Shown here: positions 21,927 through 33,617 of the stretch, in pieces
Layout: each line of letters starts with the position of its first letter
Position numbering within the stretch: the stretch's first letter is position 1
From: Podaxis mareebaensis
Taxonomy: Eukaryota > Basidiomycota > Agaricomycetes > Agaricales > Agaricaceae
Assembly: GCA_018524725.1 (NCBI GenBank)
Contig: JAEUWP010000500.1
Span: forward strand, 1-64,000
DNA: 64,000 nt
Direction of reading: 5' to 3'
Notes under the pieces: model-generated
The model's input: the letters and a program-made list of their open reading frames with translations, nothing else
Database searches by the model: none
Told to the model about the DNA's origin: nothing
Program-made: the position numbers and the translations under genes

Positions 21927-22387
21927 GCTTTACAGTTTAGAGACCTCACTCACACCAAATAGTTCAAACCCATATATTGGGAGACTATGTAGCACAAGCA
22001 AAGGTTGGTCATACCAGATGACTGAAGTGCCCTAAATACACAATAGGTACAAATACTTGATGGAGTGATGGGTAAACAGGAAAGGAATCAAAATATAATA
22101 AAGTTGAAATTATGGGTTGTTTGATTTTTGAATTAAGTGCAAGGGTACACCCTTACATGTATGCTAGACTATTGGGCACCACAGCCCACCTGTAGAGCAT
22201 GGGTCTGTCAGCATGTAATTGTAATCTGCAAAGAAGAAAATCACACTCACATTCGCAACACTGGAAAAATGAAATATCATCAGAACCTTTGAAAATAAAT
22301 CCTCTATCTGCCCCATGCATTCAAGATGTTAGTTGAGATGCAATTGACATCAAGAGCTTACAGCTAGCAAAATCACACCACAGAGAT
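21927..22387. other. Right flank of the transposon block
   Basis: CpG-poor sequence that continues the target of the TRIM-like element. No gene is seen. CpG frequency rises sharply after about 22,250, marking the edge of the decayed block. Confidence 0.5.
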
Positions 22388-23595
22388 TTATCCACATTCT
22401 GAGTGATAGGAAGGAGGAGATGTTGAATAGCTGGTTCCACGACTGACAGTGTCCATGCGACCATATCTCCGGTCAAATGGCATTGTCAAGCCAGTAGTGC
22501 GCCGAATTTCATCCAGTCGGGAGCAGTCATCACCCGACAACTGCCCAGATCGGGCCAAGTCACTTAATTGCTGAAGTTCGGTCTCGAGTTGGCTCGTCAA
22601 CAATTGAAGACGGTCCAAGGCATTCCTTGCACCCTGGACTTGTTGGTCTTGTGCGTTTCCGTTGGTTTCTGGATCTCGGAAAGGGTCCGTACCATCATCA
22701 TTGCCGTGAGACAGCGAAAGGGGAGGCTGTGGTTGTTCCCTTGCCAGTCTCTTGACTTCTTGGTTGTTCCGAGAGACCGAAAAAAGTCTGGGGAAAGGGC
22801 GAGGAAGGACTGATGCCTTAGCTACCCGACGTGCTCGAGGTATATGAGACTCGGAAAGTGTCGAGGGTTCGAAGCCTGAGGCAACCGTGACACTTCTGCT
22901 TTGACGACGGGGTTTATACCTCAGGATGCAGAACGCAACTAGAGCCAGGATAACAATAACGGTCGCCACAACGACACCTCCAATGATGCCGGCTGGTGGC
23001 CCAGAGTGTGAACTGAGTCTAGGTTAGACACAACGAAATACATTCCTACAACCAAACGAACCTGACAGAGCCGATCGTGGTAGGAATTCCAGTGACTGTC
23101 GTTATTGTATGAGTACTTGACGTAGTCGTGAGGAAGGTGGAAGTCTGGCCATTCGGCAACGTCGTGGTTACTTCTGTGGTGTAAACTCCGACAGTGGCGA
23201 AGGTAGTAGTAACTTCTTTCGTAGTGGATACTTTGCCTGCATCACCGACGCTGGCATTTGCTCGTCCTCCTGCATTTACCGGAGGGCTGGTTCTACAGCG
23301 GGTCGTGAGTCCAACATAGCAAAGAGGGGAACGTGCGCTTACATCCGATGAGCGACAGGCGAACCGTTATCCGAATCTGTGTTCGCTGGACCTTGGGTAG
23401 TCATAGCACGTCGTTGTGCCGTTCGGGTTACTGTTGGGAAATCAGGAGTCGGGTGTGGTGCGGGCTTGATGGTCGGCATTGCGCTCGTAGACACCGGCCC
23501 AGAACCCAGTACAGTTGCAGTAATTTGGAGTACCTGGCTCTGCCAGGAAGGTTCCTCTGGGTATAGTGGGAGATCTTGCGTTCTGTTCAACAAGC
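22388..23595 (-). CDS. Single-pass membrane protein P1 with Thr-rich ectodomain (5' end unresolved)
   Basis: Function not recognised. Three exons are supported: 23595-23343 (5' limit uncertain), 23250-23062 and 23018-22388. They are separated by introns of 92 and 43 bp, and the phases agree. The protein has a Pro/Thr-rich segment, a Thr/Ser-rich ectodomain (TTKEVTTTFATVGVYTTEV), a transmembrane helix beginning GGVVVATVIVILALVAFC, a basic stop-transfer and a cytoplasmic tail with DPFRD and an apparent coiled-coil (RLQLLTSQLETELQQLSDL). The layout resembles fungal cell-surface sensors with O-glycosylated stalks, but there is no defining domain. It shares an almost identical tract, including the 43-bp intron, with P3. 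No signal peptide or start codon is visible: upstream, the same frame meets a TGA at 23603-23605, so the gene may be 5'-broken. Confidence 0.65.
22985..23410 (-). repeat. Tract shared with P3 (29684-30110)
   Basis: Positions 22985-23250 differ from the P3 counterpart at only about four sites, intron included. Similarity then falls off up to about 23410. The flanking parts of the two genes are far less similar. Confidence 0.85.
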
Positions 23596-23605
23596 TTCCG
23601 CATCA

Positions 23606-23870
23606 ACCATCTGTCTGAACGCGAGATTCCGAGACGTACTCATACTTCACTTCTACTATCTCTTCTTCAATCACTATTTCCACTTCACGACGACGGATGA
23701 CAGGCTTTGACATTCCACATAATGCCTGAAGGAGTCTTGGAATCGACTCTAGCGTATTGCCAAAACTTGGGTTGCTCCAGGACCCAAGCTGGTTGAGAAC
23801 ATGTGAGCCTCGATTAGTATAACGATTGTCAATCCTCTCACTTGGTTGATGAAACGGGACGCTTCCAGGG
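23606..23870 (-). other. Open stretch upstream of P1, unrecognised
   Basis: About 85 codons are open on the minus strand in the same frame as the P1 stalk, ending at the TGA 23603-23605. The peptide is charged (REVEIVIEEEIVEVKYEY) and not low-complexity, so it may be a former P1 exon or another gene remnant. Bases 23871-24390 show no defensible gene. Confidence 0.35.
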
Positions 23871-24390
23871 GTGCCATTTAAAGTAAAAAAAAATCGGATA
23901 ATTCTCGAGTGGAGGTTGAAATTAAGTAGCAGTGTATCAAAGAGAAGGGAATTGGAGGGACATCACTGAGCACAGAAGAGTGATCAGCCGCGAACCGACG
24001 AGGGAGAAACTTCATCCTTGCCGGACAACTTTTATACGTAGTGGTGTGTGAAACTTGCCCCCCTCGTGGCATAAACGCGAATAATGTATCTTGAATGCAA
24101 GGAGACGATCAACGCTTTGACGGATCCTGAGGAGAGATTATAGATGGTCAATGATATCGTTAGGTAGCCCACCAGAAGAAACCAAGGAAACGTGGTATAA
24201 TGGCCTTATTCCTCCTGAACAGGAAGTTCACCAACAGCTCGACACTGGTTACTCTGTTTCATTGATGGAGGAATCAAACTACAACTGGGCGAGATCAAAA
24301 AGATTATGCCCGAAATAAAACATCGTTCATTAAGACCATCAAACCCGAGGAGGTAAATATATGCGATGGCGTCAGACAGCGTAACCCATC

Positions 24391-26702
24391 TTATGAGCAT
24401 GAAGCCTTCAGTATCTGATCAGTAAAGGGATAAAAATATGCTTACGTGCACAACACCGGAGAATGAAGAGGTCGATGACGCCCTCGAAAGCTGATCTTGC
24501 AGCTGCTTCACTCGCTCAGGATCGAGAGTAGCATAAGACAACCCGCTTTTCATAGACATATTCCGGAAGGGTTGTTGGGTGTCCGGCTCGAGTACGGGAT
24601 AGGGACAATCACTTGTCATAGAAAGACTCTTCAAGTGGTTTGTCCGTGCACCCTGCTCTGTCACGGTCGTTGATGAAGCTCGATCAGGATTATCATCCAT
24701 GTGCAACATTTCCGATTCTGGATATGCGGCATCAAAGCAACTGCCTCCCGAGTCCCTTGACCAATACTGATTCGCATTATCCTCGAAAGGATTTCCACCG
24801 TCTGACTGGAGGCTTGTGGATGATTTGACAGAAGCAACGTCGACTAGTTTGATGGTGGAAGTGGTATGTACATCCTCGAACGGATTGGACGTCGGTTCTG
24901 CTCCCTGCATCGGCTTTGCATCGCCAACATCATTATTGGCAGACGTGTTTGGGGGTTCGGAGGGGGGTGATGGATGGACCGGCCATGTCAGTGGAGTAGT
25001 CGTTCTGATCGGAGGAAGCTGATGGGTTTCCAGCTGCCCTTCTAATTCTTGCGGGTAGGCGGCCCGGTCTATCGGGCTATATGGCATATCGACACCATTC
25101 CTATTTGCACGTTTCCTTCTGCGGAGGAAGCAGATGATTGCCACGAGAATCAAAAGGAAGCCCAAAATACCAGAGATCACACCCCCGACAATTGTCGCCG
25201 TTTTACCTTTAGCCTCCGTACTACGTAGAGAGTGTCAGGCCACTCTGAACGAGATTGCGCATAGAAGAACCAAATAAACTTACTGAGCCACAGTCGTTGG
25301 TTTGGTTGTCACGATCGCAGAGGTTGATGTAACCAGCCGTGTAAACGTTGATTGTGACGTGATAACTGTAGCCTCCCCATTCGGCTTGGTCGATGTCGTG
25401 GTAACGCTCTCCACCCCGATGGAGGTGAAGACTGTCGTTACGGATCCAATAGTGGTTAGACTTCCCGTCTGGGTATTGAGTTCCGCCTGCGCCGTGCCCA
25501 TACTTGAGATGGAAAAATTGAGCTAAAGTACAATCAGGCTACAGATGAACTTACGGTAGTGTCGAATCATTGGATGTTGTGGCATTGAGCACGAAATTGG
25601 CATTGTCTATCTCCTGAGTGACAGTAGGTGTCGAAACACTGGAACCAAGTGTTGTGGAAATGGGTGCAGCGACAGGCCTGCCGTCGCCCGGTCGTGACCC
25701 ACTGTTATTCGAGGGTTGAACTTGAAGGGTGGAAGGATTCACGATGGGTGATGTTATTGACGACGGGCTGAGTGTGAGAGAGACATCAGCCCCACTAGAT
25801 GAGCTTGCCGGAGACTGAAAAGGTTGTTTTGTAGTGGTAGCCGATGCTGGTGTTGGACTCGAGGGTGGAGTTGGGTTGTTAGGGGGACTCGTGTTGTCTG
25901 AATCACTACCAGACGGTGGAGCCGAGAGGGGAGTTGGGGTTGTCGAACTAGGATTAGATGATCCAGGAGATCCTGATTCCTGAGTTGTGGTAGGAGTAGG
26001 TTCGCTAGGTATGTTATGTGCTGGATCCTCAGGCGGTGGCGGCGAGCTAGAACTGGAAGATGGTAAGGAAGACTCTTGTTCTTGAGCCTTGGTAGGTGTA
26101 GGCTTGCTGGGTGCGCTAGACGTTGGATCTTTAGGTGGTGATAAGGGAAGGGAGGTGGGTATTTGAGTGATTGGTCTTGGTGTGGTAATTGAAGAGAGGC
26201 TGGATGTGGTTGGTAATTCCGTCGGGGTGCTATCACTAGGTATAACCAAGGTAGGCGTCCGTAAGTCTGTAGGAAAATCGAGTGCCAGTGAAACGGGGTA
26301 CCTTGTAGCGGTAATAGGTTTAGGTTGTTGAGAAGAAACAACTGTGCTCGTTATCTTTGATGATGTAACCTTAGTCGTAGCGTTGGGCCGTGTAGACGTA
26401 GTTGCAGTGCTAGACCGTGTAGACGCAGTCATAGCGCTGGATGGTGCAGATGTGACCGTAGCACTGGAAGGCACGGACGTACCCATAGTACTGGAAAGTG
26501 CCGACGTAGTCGCAGCGCTGGAATGTACAGACGTAATAGAAGTGCTGACCGATGCAGACGTAGTCGTAACGGTGGATGATGCAGACGTGGTCGTAGTGGT
26601 CGGCAAGCCACTGTCACCAGCTGTTGTTCCAGGAGTCGTCGCTGAAGCCTGCGAGAGGCTGGTGCTGGAAGATACCTCACGAGGACTCAGCTTCCTATCC
26701 AT
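24391..26702 (-). CDS. Single-pass membrane protein P2, Ser/Thr/Pro-rich, NPFxD tail
   Basis: Predicted as complement(join(24391..24414,24446..25220,25284..25502,25555..26702)), 721 aa, with consistent phases. The first 380 residues are almost pure Ser/Thr/Pro with short repeats, likely a heavily O-glycosylated wall-spanning stalk. Exon 2 is a Thr-rich juxtamembrane domain. Exon 3 starts with a transmembrane helix (GGVISGILGFLLILVAIICF) and a basic RRRKR anchor. The tail contains two NPFED motifs and the segment MKSGLSYATL, also found in P3. NPFxD is the yeast Sla1-binding endocytosis signal known in Wsc1 and Kex2, so regulated uptake is plausible. No signal peptide is visible at the chosen ATG; an upstream exon may be missing. 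Molecular function is not recognised. Confidence 0.75.
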
Positions 26703-27422
26703 GGTTGGATTCCTCTGGATGATAAGCCAGTCAGCGCTGAAGGAGGGAGTTCGAGCAGAAACGGGGACACAGACTCTCGAGGGTCAAGGATGGGATGATT
26801 TGTAGTGATAGGAAAACCGCCATCTGACTGCAATACCTACTTTGATTGTTAAGCAGTGCGTCCATTTGTGTTTGAAGGAGTGTCATTGCGTGATAGCACC
26901 TTTCATCAGGCTTCCCATGATGAACACAAGACACGGTGTATGCGGACATCAGGCCGTGTCGCCAACAAAGGAAAACGAATCTTTCGTGAGGAAACGGACA
27001 AAAAGATGCCTTGCCTCCGTTGTACATCACTGGGTTTCAAACTTTAGCAGCGGGAGAATCATCCATCCTATTCCTGAATCCAATAAGAAAGATGGCCGCA
27101 AAGGTGCAAGGTCAACAAAAAGCAACTTTCGCCCTAGAGCTGTCATGGGGTGCATTAATCAACAACTTGGTGTGAAAATGATGAAAGATTGGGAACGATG
27201 CATTGAAGGTGGAAGAGACGGAATTAGGAGTGATGTCGGTCGGACCTGACAAGGGGATGGCAAGCCGGTGGGAAACCCGCTGTTTGCTTTTGGAACTGTG
27301 GACAAACAAGGATTCCCGACTCCAGGATCTTTCAATGGTGACGTCACGGAAGAGCCAGGAGTGGGCAATATGTTCTGGCTCTCGGGCCCTTCTGCTCACC
27401 ATACTGAAAGCAAACCTGTCGA
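26703..27422. other. Divergent intergenic region between P2 and 27423
   Basis: About 720 bp separate the P2 start (minus) from the next gene (plus). It should contain both promoters. No RNA gene or convincing extra exon is seen. Confidence 0.5.
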
Positions 27423-28518
27423 ATGAAGTGGAAGCAATACTCCCTGTCCCTTGTATGGACAGCCGTCATTTTCGCCATGGTTATGATCCTGCTCTTCTTC
27501 GTTCTGCGGGTTCTTGGTCACATTCTCACTATCGACTCCATTCGCCCAACCTCACTTCAACTCGTGAGATATAGTCGCACAAAGGAGTACACTATATCAA
27601 TATCCTCTATCCACATGAAGCTCCACCTTCCAAAGCCCACAGAACCATACTGGGTAAAGTTCTTTGCCCAGAATTATCAATACCGAGATGCAAAAAACAG
27701 CGTTTCAATCTCGGCCATAGAAGGCACCCTTTGGTTCTTCCCAATGTTGTTTCGGTTCACGTCTGGACCACTCCTTACGATAAAGTTCGACGATTTCCGT
27801 GTTCAGGTATATAACTCGAGACAAACGCCGAGATGGATCCCTAAGCTCCGCGACAATCTCATATATACCATGATCAACGAGGAAACCGTCCGCCTCCATC
27901 AGTTCAACTCCCGATTTGGCCTCGACACGTCAATCGAGACGGCGGGAATTAGCAACGAATTTGATGAGGTGGTCGAGAAGCCCAGGACGGAGACTGACGA
28001 AGTCAAGGTTCAGGCGAAAGCACAACAATGGCATATCCACAACGCCACGAACAATAGGATGTACACCTTCAACGTCCTCGAGACCGAGCTTCGGAAAAAC
28101 TGGGCTGAGGAGAGAGGAACTTTCGTGATGATAGCCCACGACTCGAAATGGACGAAATTGCCGTTACTTGAACAACGTCGAGATACATCAACGTTGCGGT
28201 GAGTCTAACTTGGCTAGCACATGTAAAAATGATTGATTGCTCCCCACTGTCAGATATGTCTTTCAGGCACTTCTTCAATTGCCCAAAGAACTTCGAAAGA
28301 TCGTTAACGACCCACTTTCGATCATTGACATTGACTGTTCCCGGTGCGACATTACTTTCAACAAATTCCACGTCCGAGACGGTTCTCTGTTCGAGCAAAT
28401 CAGCATTCTGATTCAACGAAATTACGAGCCCAGCAGAGATCATGGGATCCTCAGTGACGCCGGTATTAGTAGCCTCATCCGAGCCATGACATCTCTCTAT
28501 GGCGACCAGCCCAACTAA
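27423..28518 (+). CDS. Unrecognised membrane-anchored protein, 346 aa
   Basis: Predicted as join(27423..28198,28254..28518) with a 55-bp intron whose phase is consistent. Residues about 8-34 form one hydrophobic helix, likely a signal anchor. The rest is a soluble region rich in beta-type alternation in its first half (for example SIEGTLWFF-like and LTIKFDDFRVQVY segments), ending in a helical C-terminal part. The N-terminal layout of a membrane anchor followed by amphipathic beta-strands faintly resembles the start of bridge-like lipid-transfer proteins such as Csf1/Fmp27, but those are thousands of residues long, so I do not assign that family. It lies between P2 and P3 on the opposite strand. 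Confidence 0.7.
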
Positions 28519-28700
28519 CCTGTCCCTGACTTATGGTTGGTAGCGCCGTTGACAACAAAAGCAGGTATAGAGCATGTTTTACTAAATGGCAACACATATT
28601 CGATGATATACGAGGTCCAACGCTCACAGAAACGAAAGAAAATTGTAACGACAGTCATGTCTGGGGGTATCTACTTCGAAAGTGCTGTCAGACAAATAAA

Positions 28701-31700
28701 TTACACGGCATAGCCATACTGTTCAAACTATCAGCTTTCGGGATATCATCAATAAAATACAGTACTCACGGTCAAAATAGGTTCAGATGTCTGCACACCA
28801 GATGCAGGGCCATAGGCTTGTTTAAACTCAGGCTCCTTGATGGTGTTCGCGCTAGTTGTGGTTGCAATGGAGGTGCCGCTTCGCATAGACAACCGTCTAT
28901 CCGAGCCGGTATCAGAACTCGAGCTCGGAGCCGCATGATCTATCCGACGTTGCATTTGCGAAGGGGTCAAAGATGCATACGAGAGTCCACTCTTCATAGA
29001 GATGTGTTTGGAAACGAGACGGGCATTGGCCACATGTTGCTCGATCTGAGAAGGAGTCAAGGAGTCATAGGAAAGTTGGCTAAACTCGCTGTGAGCCGTA
29101 TGAGTCGAGAGGCGGTTTTCCTTGGGATCAGCGAATGGGTCCTCGGGGTCGGCGAACGGGTTTGGGGCGCTTTCAACGTTGATAGCGATATCGCTGGATG
29201 CAGTTGTGCTAGTACGGGGAGCAGATTGGACGTTACCAGGTGCAAGGTCAACCAGAATTTTACGCCAGTAAGGATCGTCGCTGGGACTCGTCTGTGAGCC
29301 AAGCAACGATGAGCTACCAGTCGAGGAAGCAATGGAATCGGATAATGTGGGTTCGTTGGACGGTGAATCCTTGAACGGGTCTTCGAGGTAGGGGGCCGGC
29401 TTCTTCCTGGCGATCTTTTTCGGGGCTATGGTGCCACTTGCTAATGGTGCATTGTCGATCTCAACGGAGGCGTTGCTTGCAGGATGAGCGTCGGTCGAAG
29501 CCGTAGCAGGAATGGCGCGGATAGCGTTGGTCATCGAGACACTTCGAACCTCGGGAGGCCCGAAAGGTTCGGGGCTCTGGGTAAGGATGATCCTGTTCTG
29601 GCGACGGCGTTTACGCCTCAGGACGCAGAAAGCAATCAGAGCTAAGACGACGATGACCGTTGCCGCGATAACACCTCCAATTATGCCGGCTGGTGGCCCA
29701 GAGTGTGAACTGAGTCTAAGTTAGACACAACGAAATACATTCTTACAACCAAACGAACCTGACAGAGCCGATCGTGGTAGGAATTCCAGTGACTGTCGTT
29801 ATTGTATGAGTACCTGACGTAGTCGTGAGGAAGGTGGAAGTCTGGCCATTCGGCAACGTCGTGGTTACTTCTGTGGTGTAAACTCCGACAGTGGCGAAGG
29901 TAGTAGTAACTTCTTTCGTAGTGGACACTTTGCCTGCATCACCGACGCTGGCATTTGCTTGTCCTCTTACATTTCCCGGAGGGCTGGTTCTACAGCGGAT
30001 TGTGAGTCCAACATAGCAAAGCGGGGAATGTGGGCTTACATCTGATCAGCGAGAGGCGAATTGTCATCTGAGTCTGTGTTCGCTGGATCCTGGGTAGTCG
30101 TGGCCTGTGGTTGTCCCTGTCGGGTCACTGATGAGTCCGCAGTCGGGGAAGGCGTATCTCCAGGATGAGTAGTAGCTGGAACCGCCTGTGTTGTTGCTGG
30201 CGGGGGGACTGCGGCCGGCTTGGCTTCAGGAGGGGGTTTAGCCGTTGACGGGGGGTCATCCTTAGCAGGATCGTTGTGCAAAGGCGAAGGGGGTGGTGGG
30301 GGGGGTGGTGGACGGCTTCCGGGAGGCGGGGGACTGGCATCTTTGGGGGGCTGGTCATCGGACTTGGGCGGTGCTGGTGGTTTAGGTGGTGCAGGTGGAT
30401 TGTCGTTACTGTCGTTTTTTCCGCTGTTGTTTGGCGGAGGATCAGACTTCGCGGGTTCTCCGTGTCCGTGGTCATTCGACGGAGGCGGATGGGGCCCATC
30501 ATCGTGTCCGTGGTCATTCGATGGAGGCGGATTGTGCCCATCGTCGTGTTTGTGGTCACTCGACGGAGGCGGATTGTGTCCATTGCCCTGTCCATTGCTG
30601 CCCGGTGGTGGTTTGTCATTCCCGCTGTTACCCGGTTTCGGAGGTTTTGCTGTCTTCGATGGTTGTGGAGGACCAAGGATCGAGCCTACCTTGGTGAGGA
30701 TCGGCTCCACAAGGTTGGGAAGAAGTCCACCCTGGTGATCATGTTTGCTATTATCATTATGATCGTCCTTGCTGGTGTCATCTTTCCCGCCGCCTTGCGG
30801 AGGCCCAGACGCTGGTTTCGGTTCAGGATGTGAATCGGGTCCGTGAAGAATCTGGTCGACGGCCTTGCTCCCAGTGCTTCCAAGATGTTTGATTGCATCT
30901 CCAACGCCATTTAAGATACCATGGTTATCCTTGCCTGTGTCGGGCTTGGGGTCGGGTGGCCCGTTGCCGCCATTCCCTTTACCATCCTTGCTGCCGCTCC
31001 TGCCGTCGCTATTCCCCTTGTTATTATCGTCTTTCGTGGAAGGGTCGACCTTTGGCGGCTTCTGGTTTCCATTGCCCAGCAAGCCACCGACGAATCCAAA
31101 CAATCCGCCGCCATCATGCCCGCCGCCGTTTCCGCCGCCGCTATCTTTGCCATTTCCCTTGCCATCATCGTTGCCATCTCCTCTGTTGTTGCCCTCGTTA
31201 TCTCCTCCTTTACCGCCTCTACCACCTCCATCACCGTTGTCTTTGTGGTCTCTATCACCGCTGTCCTTGTCATCATCTCCGTTGCTGTTTCCATTCTGGT
31301 TATTGGGCTTCTGAAAGTGGTCGCCTGAACCTTGGCCAACCCCGTGCTGTCCACCGTGCTGTCCACCGTTCTGCCCACCAAGTTGTCCATCATGCTGACC
31401 ATCGTCCTCTCCACCATGCTGACCACCATGTCGCCCATCATTCTTTCCGTCATTTGGATTATCATTCTTGCTGCCATGTTGGTCATCCTTCTGTTGATCA
31501 CGTCCCCCTCCATTTCCCGACTGTCCGCCCCCCTTCGACTGGTCAGGCCGGTTTTTGCCGCCGTTCTGCGAACCATCCTTGTCATGTCTATCAGGTTGAT
31601 TTTGCGGCCCACCATTCGCGTCGCCGCCAGGCCGGTTCTGCGGTCCACCATTACCGTCGTTTTTGCCGCCCTTCTGCGGTCCATCGTTCGCACCACTACC

Positions 31701-33617
31701 ACTCTTGCCACCGTTATTCCCGCCTTGCCCTCCAATCAACGGTAAATTCAGCCCCTTCCCACCATTCTTCCCGTCGTCCCCATGTTTGCCTCCCTGGCCA
31801 CCTTGGCCTCCACCAGATCCCTGGTTCACGGACGGCGGATGATTGGTGTTGCGATCGCCTCCGCTATTCCCCTTGTTATTCCCGAAGTTGTTGTTGTTGT
31901 TATTCTTGTTAGTGTTCTGGTCGGGGCGGGGGTCCGAGTGAGGGTTACTACCCTTGCCGGCGTCGGGACCTCGATTCGAGTTGGAGTCCTGCGGGAACTT
32001 GTTGGGCTGAGGACCACCGGAAAGACCCTGCCCACGATTAGGACCAGAAGGGCCCGATCCTGAGTTGGGTGCGGACGGGCCTGGGCCATGGTTATCGTTC
32101 TTCGGACCTGGATCAAACACCATCAGAGGTCCGTTCATATCCTCGCGTTGGCGTAGAAAACAAAAAGAAGTGCGCGAAGGAATGTACGCGCGAAGGAGTG
32201 GAAGAAATAAGAAGGAAAAGATAGAAGACTTACCGCCCCCGCTGCCACCTCCGCGTCCATTTGTAGGACCTTTCGAATTGTTGCTATCAGTAGAACCAGG
32301 CTGTTGGGGCGAGTTCTGTTTTTGGTCCGATGATGGGGGGTTCGGTGAGTTGGCTTGAGTGCGACCAGGACCACCGTTGCCACCACGGTCTCCGTTCCCG
32401 CCGTTATTCCCGGTTTGGGAAAGGTTTAGAGCGCCCTTGGAATTCGCCTTCCCATTGGCGGTATTGTCGGGTTTGGGTGAGGCGCTGCCTTGGTTGGGTT
32501 GAGTCGACTGATTCTTGTTGTTCGAGTTGGGGTTATTGTTCGTTGAGGACTGAGGTCTATTCTGGCCTACATGACGATATATTGATGATGTTGAAGATGA
32601 GTACATCGTGATCGTGGAGTTAAAAAAGATGGATCAGACGCACCGTTGCTCGAAGTCGTCTTGCCACCATTGCTATTTTTGTTCGGGGCAGGCTGCTGTT
32701 GGACTTTCTGGTTAGGAGTATTGTGGGCGTTGTTGTTCGAAGGCGGTTGTGGCAACCCCTGCCCTCCATTGCCGCCGTTCTTCCCACCACCAGATTGTGG
32801 TTGCTTCGAACCAGTACCAGAACCACCTTGCGGAGGCGAAGGAGGGGGAGAGGGTTTTCCATTAGAAGGTCCTCCATTGAAATTCTTGTTGGCATCAGGT
32901 TGGCGCTCGGGTTGACTGTTCGATGTCTTGGAGTTTGATGCTGTTCCTGGTCCTCCTGATGGTGGTTGTTTTGGAGGATTCGGCGACTGATTCGAAGCAC
33001 CCTTTGGGTTGCCTTTCGACGAGGGATTGTCCTGGTGCTGAGGGGACGACTGAGATGATTGCTGGGGTGGGGACTTGGGCGTCTGTGCACCTCCCCCACC
33101 ACCAGAGGTACCACCGCTGCTTCCCCCATTGCCGCCAGTACCATCGGCACTACCTTGTCCGTGCCCACTGCTGCTACCAGCACCACCGCGATCAGATGAA
33201 CCCTGGGATTTAGAAGGCGCGTTCGGTGGTTCTTTTGATGAAGATGCGGAGCCGCTACCCTGTTGTGGTGATTTGCTACCGCTGCCACCCGCTGACCCTG
33301 ACTGCGGGCTACTTCCTGATTCTGCCAGAGCATACCTTAGGTTGGCGGGCGCGATATGAATGACGAAAAATTATGGGCGCACTGGGTGAATCCTTAGGTA
33401 TTGAGTCCGAGGGCTTGCCGCCTGGACCTCTCGGGTTAAATGAATGACTTGGGTTGGACTCGCTAGGTGGATTAAAGCCTAAGAGGTCACACACGGAAGT
33501 CAGCGTCCTGATGCTGTGGTTGGTTCCCCAAAGGTGTGCCTTACCGTCAATAGTAGAACCCTTCCCCTCTGGGGTTATTTGTCTCCAGGACATTTGGCCG
33601 CTCGCTATAGGAGCCAT
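28701..33617 (-). CDS. Giant Gly/Asn/Pro-rich single-pass membrane protein P3
   Basis: Function not recognised. Firm 3' exons are 28701-28727, 28770-29715, 29759-29947 and one ending at 30040; the 5' exons (about 30040-32150, 32234-32570, 32641-33310, 33385-33478, 33544-33617) are approximate. The predicted ectodomain exceeds 1,000 residues of Gly/Asn/Ser/Pro/Asp/Lys low complexity, with QHGG and DHGHDDG repeats. A Pro-rich part, a Thr-rich juxtamembrane domain nearly identical to P1, a transmembrane helix and a 300-residue tail follow. The tail has NPFAD, DPFAD and DPFKD motifs and two LSYxSLTPSQ repeats, one inside MKSGLSYASL shared with P2. The likely last residues are FEQYGYAV. An apparent read-through at 32150-32234 has good GT but weak AG signals and is probably an intron. 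Start ATG 33617 is tentative, and no signal peptide is seen. Confidence 0.7.
29684..30110 (-). repeat. Tract shared with P1 (22985-23410)
   Basis: P3 copy of the conserved block: the end of the Pro-rich exon, a 92-bp intron, a 189-bp Thr-rich exon, a 43-bp intron and the start of the transmembrane exon. Confidence 0.85.
30466..30592 (-). repeat. 42-bp minisatellite in P3 (about three units)
   Basis: Three tandem units of 42 bp encode 14-residue repeats of the type HNPPPSNDHGHDDG. The units differ at a few third positions. Confidence 0.85.

Noticed and set aside
27423..28518. Assignment as Csf1/Fmp27 bridge-like lipid-transfer protein
   Set aside because: Only the N-terminal anchor and strand pattern are reminiscent; at 346 aa it is far too short and no diagnostic motif was found.
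30220..31912. Long plus-strand open frames rich in Gly, Val, Ser or Arg/His
   Set aside because: They are antisense shadows of the biased P3 coding sequence, with no plausible composition or start context.
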